IMG/VR virus record: IMGVR_UViG_3300044695_006882
Span: 1 to 33,760 of that record
Length of the DNA: 33,760 nucleotides
Source: a virus
Reading direction: 5' to 3' (one strand)
Part shown: piece after piece, positions 27,215-33,760 of the stretch
Layout of the letters: the number at the start of each line of letters is the position of its first letter
How positions within the stretch are numbered: the first letter of the stretch is position 1
Notes under the pieces: generated by a model
Database searches by the model: none
What the model was told of the DNA's origin: nothing
Seen by the model: only the letters and a program-made list of their open reading frames with translations
Made by a program: the position numbers and the translations under genes

Positions 27215-28206
27215 GTGAATTTTTTCTTATAAAACTCAACAGTTTCTTTTAAAGCATCGTCAAATTTTTTAAATTCTGATTTGTATGTCATTTTTTCTGA
27301 TGCTATTGCGTATCTAAAATCATGTCCTTTACGATCTTCGACAAATTCAATTGCATCTTCAATCTTTTTATCACCGTTGTACAATATGTCAAGAATTTTT
27401 TTAATCAAATCTAAATTTGAATATTCAAAAGCTTCTGGAGAAGATACATTGTATACTTGACCAGACTCTCCTCGTTCGGCAATTTCAAGGATACACTTGT
27501 TGTGATCTTCAACAAAAATCCACTCTCTTACATTTTCTCCTTTACCATAAACTGGTATTTTTTTATCGTTTAATAAACTTTTAAGAATTGTTGGAATGAA
27601 TTTTTCGTCATGTTGATTAGGACCAAAATTGTTACAGCATCTTGTAACAAGAATATCCATACCGAATGTTTGGTTAAATGCCAATGCTAGTAAATCAGAT
27701 GCAGCTTTTGATGCTGAATACGGACTTCTTGGATTTAATGGTGTGCTTTCTAAAAATACTCCCTCGTTTGCTGGCAATTGTCCATATACTTCATCAGTTG
27801 AAATGCAAATAATTCTAGCATCTGGATTATTATTTTTCATGAATTCTAATAATTTAGAAGTTCCCACAACATTACTAGTTATAAAACTAGTGGGATCATT
27901 TATTGATCTATCTACATGAGATTCTGCTGCAAAATGAAAAACATAATCAAATTTTGTTTTGTTTAAAATTCCATTATAAAAGAAACTTTTATTACAATCT
28001 AGCTCACATATATCCATATGGATTTCTCTGTAATTATTATATTTTGAAAGTACCGAACCTGTTAATTTTCTGTGACCAATTCCCCATTTATCAATATTAA
28101 ATATATCAACTTTTTTATAATTATCATTAATATATTCTATAAAATTGCTTCCAATAAAGCCACACCCACCTGTAATGAGAACCGATTTTCCATTTAAATC
28201 AATCAT
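27196..28206 (-). CDS. rfbB: dTDP-glucose 4,6-dehydratase
   Basis: 336 residues, full length for the family. NAD-binding TGGCGFIG (12-19), FHFAAESHVDRS, ISTDEVYG, catalytic SPYSASKAASD (YxxxK) and NNFGPNQ. It converts dTDP-glucose to dTDP-4-keto-6-deoxyglucose, the entry to rhamnose and other deoxysugars. In a phage next to tail genes it may change host surface sugar or supply a modified sugar for virion or DNA; no partner genes are visible here. It has a TTGACA promoter with the -10 exactly 6 bp before the ATG. Confidence 0.92.
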   Translation of the reverse strand: MIDLNGKSVLITGGCGFIGSNFIEYINDNYKKVDIFNIDKWGIGHRKLTGSVLSKYNNYREIHMDICELDCNKSFFYNGILNKTKFDYVFHFAAESHVDRSINDPTSFITSNVVGTSKLLEFMKNNNPDARIICISTDEVYGQLPANEGVFLESTPLNPRSPYSASKAASDLLALAFNQTFGMDILVTRCCNNFGPNQHDEKFIPTILKSLLNDKKIPVYGKGENVREWIFVEDHNKCILEIAERGESGQVYNVSSPEAFEYSNLDLIKKILDILYNGDKKIEDAIEFVEDRKGHDFRYAIASEKMTYKSEFKKFDDALKETVEFYKKKFTNKKLD

Positions 28207-28212
28207 GAGAAT

Positions 28213-28240
28213 AATTTACTACCCTATTGCAAATTGTCAA
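28213..28240 (-). promoter_or_regulatory. Sigma70-like leaderless promoter of the rfbB-like gene
   Basis: Minus strand: TTGACA (28240-28235), 16 bp, TAAATT (28218-28213), 6 bp, ATG at 28206. Confidence 0.8.
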
Positions 28241-28268
28241 TCTCGTTGTAATTAAATTAAATAATTTT

Positions 28269-28742
28269 ATGGAATATCAAGATGACAGTTTAGATGAAGT
28301 CGCTGATAGCATTATAGACCAACTTAAAAATCAGGGTCAAAATTTAAAAAATATTGAAAAAGATTATCCAGAACTTTCTCCAGAAGATGTCGATTCTTTT
28401 ATTTTAAAATATGGATCAAAGGCTGTTATTGATCTTGCTGATGTACTGAAAGAGCAAGCGGATCTTGTAAAACAAACAGGAGACGAAAAACAAGTACTGG
28501 CATTGGCTGAATTGGCAAAATCATTTCAAGGAAATTTAGAAGTATTACAAAAGAGAAGCATTGCAAATAATAAAAATGACACTGCTGTAAAAATAAAACA
28601 AATGGATATTGATAGTAAAAAAGAGTCTCAAGAACATGAAGAGATGACTCGTTTAACTATGAGCAGAGAAGAACTTTTCAAAATTATGATTCAACAAACA
28701 GCAGATGTTCAAAAAGAAAATAATAAAGTTATAGATATATAA
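28269..28742 (+). CDS. Possible terminase small subunit-like protein
   Basis: 157 residues on the plus strand from the ATG at 28269. Acidic N-terminus (SLDEVADSIIDQLKNQGQNL), then a central coiled coil with DLADVLKEQADLVKQTGDEK and LALAELAKSFQGNLEVLQKR, and a helical tail. The central pair of helices is similar in layout to T4 gp16 (small terminase), where two long helices form the DNA-binding ring. Supporting evidence is only pattern and size, and no large terminase is adjacent, so this stays tentative. It is divergent from the rfbB-like gene across a 62-bp gap. Confidence 0.4.
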   Translation: MEYQDDSLDEVADSIIDQLKNQGQNLKNIEKDYPELSPEDVDSFILKYGSKAVIDLADVLKEQADLVKQTGDEKQVLALAELAKSFQGNLEVLQKRSIANNKNDTAVKIKQMDIDSKKESQEHEEMTRLTMSREELFKIMIQQTADVQKENNKVIDI

Positions 28743-29663
28743 TTATTTTTTTATTCCCAGTTGACCAACGTTAGTACTCAATTCATACTCGACATTTTTA
28801 GTTTCGGTTTCAATTTTCAAGCTGCTTTTTCTTCTTTCAAAAGAATCATAAATATCACCCATTAAATCAGTTTCAACTTCTTCTCCGTTTATATCTACAA
28901 CAACTCTAGAGTTTGATGATTTTGATGTGTTTTTAGATGAGTCGAATGAATTGTATGTTTTCTTATCATAAAATATTCTATAATTTTCATCTTCTAAATA
29001 TGTTTTAACTTTTGAAAAAATATCAGAACTTATCTGTGTCAATACATTATAAAAAAATCTATCACGAACACAATAAGTGCCATATGCTTGACTTTGCCAA
29101 GATCCTGAATCTTCAGTGTCTATTCTATCTTGAGGTTTTTTATCTATCAACGGCAATGTATTATCAATACAAGAAGTTGGTATCATACCACTTCTAAAAA
29201 CATTTTCTGTTATTGTACTTCCTTCAATGGATATATCTTGTAAAAATTTTGGAATTTTATTATACACATCGACAGTTTGTCCAATCGGAGCTGATGAATT
29301 TGGAACTATGCTAACATTAGAATTCGTCACTTCTATATTTCCACATCTTCCCATTATATCTGGTATGTTTTTAAAATATTTTTTATTTTTTGATAATTCT
29401 CTGGTATATTGACCCAATGGTCCTCCCAACAATTGATTTACATAATAACGAACGGTGAATATATCTAATTGAGAACCTTCAGAATCTAGCTTGTTTATAA
29501 ATTTTTCAAGTTGATTAAGTCCTAATTCATAAACTTTTTTAAATTCTTCCATGAATTCTCTATCTTTGGAAGTAAACTCTGGAAATTCATTAAGATTCTT
29601 GATGTTTTCAAGATCTTCTTTTGTGAACTCTATAGCTCTTAATATTTCAACTTTATTTCGCAT
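28743..29663 (-). CDS. Hypothetical protein in the tail/baseplate operon
   Basis: 306 residues. Helical N-terminus (about 1-65), a middle with YYVNQLLGGPLGQYTREL and a Ser/Thr/Asn-rich second half. No catalytic motif. Its position 12 bp after the hub-like gene and in the same direction suggests a structural or assembly role in the tail. It meets the plus-strand gene end to end at 28742/28743. Confidence 0.65.
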   Translation of the reverse strand: MRNKVEILRAIEFTKEDLENIKNLNEFPEFTSKDREFMEEFKKVYELGLNQLEKFINKLDSEGSQLDIFTVRYYVNQLLGGPLGQYTRELSKNKKYFKNIPDIMGRCGNIEVTNSNVSIVPNSSAPIGQTVDVYNKIPKFLQDISIEGSTITENVFRSGMIPTSCIDNTLPLIDKKPQDRIDTEDSGSWQSQAYGTYCVRDRFFYNVLTQISSDIFSKVKTYLEDENYRIFYDKKTYNSFDSSKNTSKSSNSRVVVDINGEEVETDLMGDIYDSFERRKSSLKIETETKNVEYELSTNVGQLGIKK

Positions 29664-29675
29664 TGTGTTTATTTG

Positions 29676-30989
29676 TTATTCAGCATCATCGCTAACATTA
29701 CTAGTTGGACCTATATATGTTTTTGTACAAAAAAATTGATTTCTATATAAATCAGCATAAAATATATGTTGAATTTCTGTTACCAACCATCTACCAAGTA
29801 ATTTTTCATCACTTTTCCATTGTTCTTTTTTTGTTTTATATATATCTATGAATTTACCACTTTGTCTAAATGTATCTCCCAAATTGACAAATGTCGCTTG
29901 TAAATTATAAAATATCAAAGCGGCATTCATTTCAGCTTCAATTATCTTAACACTATCTTCAATTTGAAAAGGCATTCTATAATGCTTAAATTTCTCTGGT
30001 AATGTATTATTGAATACTAAACAGGGTTTTGGCTTACCACCTATTGAACTGAAAACATCAACAAACTTTTTCTTCCACTTGTCTTTTAATTTTTTAATAT
30101 CTATTTTTTTAATTTTAGTTTCTCCCAAAATAGGATCATAACCATGCACTATTCTATTTACAAAAAAATTATTTGTAATATCATGAGATGGTGTTGAATA
30201 TCCTATATTTCTACTACCCCCAATGTATGTTCCAGTCTCAGCGTCTGCAGGAGGGTTGTTTGGATTACTTGGATCAAATTCGCTGGTTAAATCTCCAATC
30301 GCAAAAGCATCCATTAAATTTTCTTTCTTTTTATTATCTTCAAACAATTTTGAAATTAATTGAAGATTGAATTTTTCTTTAGAATGATCCCATTGCAAAA
30401 ATGCCTTTACATAAATATCATCCGCCTTTGCATAAAAAACTCGCAACAAATAATATACAAGATCTATATACCTCCAATTTAAAGGTGGTATGTATGATAA
30501 TTCAAAATCTCCAGATTCCCAATCACCAATTTTATCTTCTCCTAAAAGTTCTTTAAAAATATCTTTTAAAATATCTCCAACTTTACCTGAAAATGTTTTT
30601 GCGTATGGTATTTTTTCTAAAAATGGTAATACTTTAGCATCAACTAAATTGAAAGTTTTAATATTTTCTAATCTATTGTCGGGATATCCAGCATTATCAT
30701 CGCTGGTTATACAAAATGTGTTTTCATATTTTTCTTTTTTACCATCTTTGGCTTTGAACATTATTTTAAATTTGTCTCTGCCATCTCCTCTTATAAAATA
30801 TTTATTTTCTACAAAATCATAAGGGTTGGCAATTGATATTGTACCAGATTCAAACGGTTCGAATATATTATCAACCAATGTCATTCCTCTAACAGCAGAT
30901 TTCGTGAATTTAACTTCTTGACCATCCGAATTGGTTAATTTAAATTCACACTCAAATTCAGCATCGTTGATTTTAAAAATGTCAGCCAT
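29676..30989 (-). CDS. Baseplate hub-like protein (gp27 type)
   Basis: 437 residues. The N-terminal domain begins FKINDAEFECEFKLTNSDGQ, a beta-strand layout with RGMTLVDNIFEPFESGTISI typical of phage hub proteins, then SYIPPLNWRYIDLVYYLLR. The C-terminal part ends GRWLVTEIQHIFYADLYRNQ, resembling the gp27/gpD-type closing domain. I call a gp27-like hub by fold pattern and by neighbours (gp53- and gp48-like genes); no single residue signature proves it. ATG shares one base with the previous gene's stop. Confidence 0.55.
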   Translation of the reverse strand: MADIFKINDAEFECEFKLTNSDGQEVKFTKSAVRGMTLVDNIFEPFESGTISIANPYDFVENKYFIRGDGRDKFKIMFKAKDGKKEKYENTFCITSDDNAGYPDNRLENIKTFNLVDAKVLPFLEKIPYAKTFSGKVGDILKDIFKELLGEDKIGDWESGDFELSYIPPLNWRYIDLVYYLLRVFYAKADDIYVKAFLQWDHSKEKFNLQLISKLFEDNKKKENLMDAFAIGDLTSEFDPSNPNNPPADAETGTYIGGSRNIGYSTPSHDITNNFFVNRIVHGYDPILGETKIKKIDIKKLKDKWKKKFVDVFSSIGGKPKPCLVFNNTLPEKFKHYRMPFQIEDSVKIIEAEMNAALIFYNLQATFVNLGDTFRQSGKFIDIYKTKKEQWKSDEKLLGRWLVTEIQHIFYADLYRNQFFCTKTYIGPTSNVSDDAE

Positions 30990-31387
30990 TAATAATGTCT
31001 CCCTCCGAAAATTGTAGAGTTAGTGATATCAACATATATGGAAGTTTTATATACAATTGGTATGTATGATATTTCCGTTCCTCCATTCACATAAAATGGT
31101 GCGCCATCGAATTTATCTTTATTAAGTAAATATATTATCCACCAACTTTTAATATCTCCATAAATTCTATATGATAGTGTTGTTAGTGGTGTTCTAGCTT
31201 GTACATTATAAAATTCTAAAAATTGGTTTCCTAATGTTGGAAATTCTATCTTTTTAAGAATATTATATGTATAAAATTCTTTATCATCTATAGATTGTTT
31301 GAATATTTTAAATATTCTTTCATAATCTTCGACGTTTAATGCGCTCAAAGATGTAATCTCATTTTGATATTGACCAGCGTCCACCAT
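30989..31387 (-). CDS. Baseplate wedge-like protein (gp53/LysM type)
   Basis: 132 residues. The C-terminal half has the LysM-like signature LTTLSYRIYGDIKSWWIIYL followed by NGGTEISYIP, the pattern by which gp53-type wedge subunits are recognised. In T4, gp53 clips neighbouring wedges together. The N-terminus (YERIFKIFKQSIDDKEFYTY) fits the family. Its start is 1 bp after the upstream gene. Confidence 0.75.
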   Translation of the reverse strand: MVDAGQYQNEITSLSALNVEDYERIFKIFKQSIDDKEFYTYNILKKIEFPTLGNQFLEFYNVQARTPLTTLSYRIYGDIKSWWIIYLLNKDKFDGAPFYVNGGTEISYIPIVYKTSIYVDITNSTIFGGRHY

Positions 31388-31388
31388 A

Positions 31389-32249
31389 TTATTTTACCTT
31401 TTCCATAAAGTTTGATGGTTCTGCTGTCAATGGTTGAAGTCCCATGTTTATTTCATATGCTTCTGGCATGATAACTCCGTTGACCATTCTTTTAGTTCCT
31501 AATAAACGAACGCTGAATGAACTACAGTAAGCCCACGGCATATAACGATATCCATACAATTTAGCTTTAAAAATTCTAGGAGGGTCCATTGATATGGCAT
31601 CGTTTCTTTTGGGTCTGTTAATTTCAATTAATTTTTTAACCAATTCGTAATTTTTATTAAAATCAGAATTTAAAGTATTTGATAAAATAAAAGAAATATC
31701 CATCGCTCCTTCATTTGCAGAAGAATAATCATACATTTTTGGGGTTTCTATATATGACCCAGGGCTACCACCGCCCTTAAGACCTTCCATCAACGCATCC
31801 ACCGCACCGCCTATATTTTTCTTTTCAAATTCCGCTTGGGCTTTATTTATACCTTGATCACCGACCATTGCTGTTATTTGAGTAGCACCTCCAATATATT
31901 TTTGAGCCAGGGTATCTAATGTAGATCCTATGCCACCGCTTCCTCCAAATCCATCTTGGAATGTATCTCCAAATTGATTATTGAAACTTCTAGCTTGATC
32001 ACTGAAATATGGAAAATAAAAATCGTCTTCTAATTTTGCAGATTTGTATAAGTCATTATAAAATTGTTCTGCTGATTTGTTGGCTACTTCTAAATAAGAA
32101 GTTAATCTATCTATAACTTGATTTGATACAATTCTATATGAACGCAATACCACTTTAGGAGCATCATTTCTTAAAGCAGCTCCTCTTGGTACACTCGTCC
32201 AATCATAATCTTTTACAACATTGTATTTACCCACAATATTATTTATCAA
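31389..32249 (-). CDS. Baseplate tail-tube junction-like protein (gp48/gp54 type)
   Basis: 286 residues. C-terminal block DPPRIFKAKLYGYRYMPWAY, CSSFSVRLLGTKRMVNGVIM, PEAYEINMGLQPL resembles the gp48/gp54 proteins that cap the baseplate and start the tail tube. The middle is a Gly-rich linker. It overlaps the tape-measure-like gene by 4 bp (ATGG/TAA type). Confidence 0.6.
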   Translation of the reverse strand: MINNIVGKYNVVKDYDWTSVPRGAALRNDAPKVVLRSYRIVSNQVIDRLTSYLEVANKSAEQFYNDLYKSAKLEDDFYFPYFSDQARSFNNQFGDTFQDGFGGSGGIGSTLDTLAQKYIGGATQITAMVGDQGINKAQAEFEKKNIGGAVDALMEGLKGGGSPGSYIETPKMYDYSSANEGAMDISFILSNTLNSDFNKNYELVKKLIEINRPKRNDAISMDPPRIFKAKLYGYRYMPWAYCSSFSVRLLGTKRMVNGVIMPEAYEINMGLQPLTAEPSNFMEKVK

Positions 32250-33760
32250 CCAAGAGCATATACACTCCCAGCATATCCCATTCTATTATCACTTAATGAT
32301 ATTCTATTTTTACCACCATCTGACATCATAGGGATTGGTTGAGGAATAACAGATGCGCTACCACTTGAGCCATTCATTCTTTTCATTTCTTTAAGTGTCA
32401 AATTACCGATATTGACAAGCGCTTCTAAATATTTACATTGATTTAAACTAGCATGTTCAATAATTTGAGCAACACTTATAGCTTCATTGTTTTTAAATTC
32501 TGTTTGGTCATTTTTAGAATTTAGACCTTTTTCATTATTTGTTAATGTTTCATATTTATTATTTGGAATTTCACCAGCTAAATTAATAATATCTTCAGAA
32601 AGTTTAACAAAGGCGTTAAGCATAACAGATTTAATATCGGGAATGATTCCTGAAAATATATCTTTTAAACTTTCTAAGTATGAAGAAAAAGAATCTGAAA
32701 CTATTGGTTTTGCTGCATTAAAAACATCAACTATAATTGAACCAATACCCTTTAATGATTCTGATATTGTTGGTTTTGCTGCATTAAAAACATCAACTAT
32801 AATTGAACCAACGCCTTGCAATGCTTCTGATATTTTTGGTGATATTTTATCGAATGCGCTTGATAACATATTATATAAATTATCAACTCCCACAATCATT
32901 GCTGATTCTATTTTTGGTAAAATTAAACTTATTTGGTTTGAAAATTTATCAAATATATCACTTGTGAATTTTTCAAGTTCTGGAAGTATTTCGGAAAACT
33001 TTTTAAATGCTGCATCAAATGCGTTTTTACCTAATGTTTTCAAAGAAGAAAACATATCACTTGCAAGACTTCCAAGACTTTCAAGACCAGAACCTATAGA
33101 ATCTGCCATTTTAGAAAAGAATCCTTTGCTTTCCTCTTCTGGTATATTACCATTTTTATTTTTGGATGTTGGTTTAGGTGCGGAGACCGTTGCATTATCT
33201 CCAGTTTCTGCTCCAGTTTCATCCAATATACCAAACCATTCTAGAGGTTTTCTCAAGAAAGCTGGTAATTTGTGTAATTTGCCTTTTATCCAATTCTTTA
33301 ATCTATCTTTCCAACTTCCATCAGGAGATAATGATTTTTCATCTTCAGTTTCTCCTCCAAGTAACCAACCAGCCAACATGTTAAAACCATTTACTAAAGG
33401 ACCACCTCCAACAAAAGCAAGAACACCCTCTCCTAAAAGTTTAAATCCTTCTCCAATATTTCCACTTGTGAATGCATCCCACGCCATTCCAAATCTTTTT
33501 ATGCCGCCCACAATAGGCAAGCTCATAGCATTATCAGATATGTATGTTCCAATTTGAGATATCCATCCTTTGATAGTTCCCATAACTCCACCTTCATTTA
33601 TTTGGGCTTGTTGTTCTTCTTTGCTTGCAGATAAAAATGAAGACAACCATTCATATCCTTTTATTAAAAACCCACCCCCTGGTACAATGGATATTAATCC
33701 ATAAACAGTCTGTTTTAATCCTTCGCTCCAATTACCAGATCCAAAAGCATCCCAAGCCAT
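32246..33760 (-). CDS. Tape-measure-like tail protein (C-terminal part, runs off the window)
   Basis: At least 504 residues; the frame is open at the right edge, so the N-terminus is missing. It contains repeats: MAWDAFxSGNxxEG occurs at residue 1 and about 92, each followed by a glycine-rich hydrophobic helix (GGGFLIKGYEWL, GGGPLVNGFNML). Two 22-residue units with GSIIVDVFNAAKP follow at about 310-355. Long amphipathic, repetitive, membrane-like segments next to baseplate genes fit a tape measure, which sets tail length and may reach into the host membrane. Other tail-lumen proteins are possible. Confidence 0.65.
   Translation of the reverse strand: MAWDAFGSGNWSEGLKQTVYGLISIVPGGGFLIKGYEWLSSFLSASKEEQQAQINEGGVMGTIKGWISQIGTYISDNAMSLPIVGGIKRFGMAWDAFTSGNIGEGFKLLGEGVLAFVGGGPLVNGFNMLAGWLLGGETEDEKSLSPDGSWKDRLKNWIKGKLHKLPAFLRKPLEWFGILDETGAETGDNATVSAPKPTSKNKNGNIPEEESKGFFSKMADSIGSGLESLGSLASDMFSSLKTLGKNAFDAAFKKFSEILPELEKFTSDIFDKFSNQISLILPKIESAMIVGVDNLYNMLSSAFDKISPKISEALQGVGSIIVDVFNAAKPTISESLKGIGSIIVDVFNAAKPIVSDSFSSYLESLKDIFSGIIPDIKSVMLNAFVKLSEDIINLAGEIPNNKYETLTNNEKGLNSKNDQTEFKNNEAISVAQIIEHASLNQCKYLEALVNIGNLTLKEMKRMNGSSGSASVIPQPIPMMSDGGKNRISLSDNRMGYAGSVYALG
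32704..32811. repeat. 66-bp tandem repeat in the tape-measure-like gene
   Basis: A 42-bp identical core (starting TTGGTTTTGCTGC) occurs at 32704-32745 and again at 32770-32811. The period of 66 bp keeps the frame and gives two 22-residue protein units. Confidence 0.9.

Noticed and set aside
32487-33557. 356-codon open frame on the plus strand opposite the tape-measure-like gene
   Set aside because: Low-complexity Ser/Pro/Asn composition of an antisense shadow, no promoter or neighbour context, and the minus-strand frame has clear repeats and baseplate neighbours.
1-33760. CRISPR arrays, integrase, att sites, insertion sequences, origin
   Set aside because: No regular direct-repeat array, transposase, integrase or iteron cluster is visible; direct repeats are limited to the promoter boxes and the tape-measure-like gene.

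Overview
The window is a compact piece of a large, AT-rich tailed phage genome. It carries a T4-type lysis-control pair (rIIA and rIIB), T4-type baseplate and tail genes at the right edge, a phage thymidylate synthase (ThyX), DNA-repair enzymes and dozens of small accessory genes. Almost everything is on the minus strand with ATGA/TAATG-type junctions; the exceptions are one HNH endonuclease and one terminase-like gene. Shine-Dalgarno sequences are nearly absent. I cannot name the host: the promoters look sigma70-like, and the missing SD sequences and the phage tmRNA tag give only weak hints.

Layout, left to right. 1-1260: small phage genes and tilS. 1313-5125: an RNA-gene locus with tRNAs for Thr, Asn, Gly, Tyr, Glu and an initiator-like Met, an oversized Cys-like tRNA, a GC-richer gene-free stretch of about 770 bp that looks like a large structured RNA, a tmRNA whose T-loop is interrupted by a small group I intron, and two free-standing HNH genes. 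5251-10402: a deaminase operon, rIIB, rIIA and a UV-damage endonuclease. 10480-27140: accessory operons with thioredoxins, an EndoIII-like glycosylase, a RadA-like ATPase, ThyX, three calcineurin-type phosphoesterases, two HExxH proteins, a HAD phosphatase, a PQ-loop membrane protein and many short membrane or zinc-ribbon proteins. 27196-33760: a dTDP-glucose 4,6-dehydratase, a possible small terminase, then baseplate hub, wedge and tube genes and the C-terminal part of a tape-measure-like protein.

Two things stand out. First, 12 promoters share one rigid design on the minus strand: a box close to TAATAAAAAACTA, exactly 3 bp, a -10 hexamer TAnnnT (11 of 12), and in seven cases exactly 6 bp to the ATG (7 bp in an eighth). 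With canonical -10 geometry the ATG falls at or next to +1, so these mRNAs should be leaderless. A second set (TTGACA, 16 bp, TAnnnT) precedes rIIB, the thioredoxin gene, the dehydratase gene and the RNA cluster, and its protein-coding members also place the ATG near +1. Second, the phage carries an unusual translation kit (tmRNA with T-loop intron, initiator-like tRNA, TilS, several tRNAs, two of them with abnormal folds). Together these suggest a phage that manages translation initiation and ribosome rescue itself. That link is inference; the sequence elements are directly visible.
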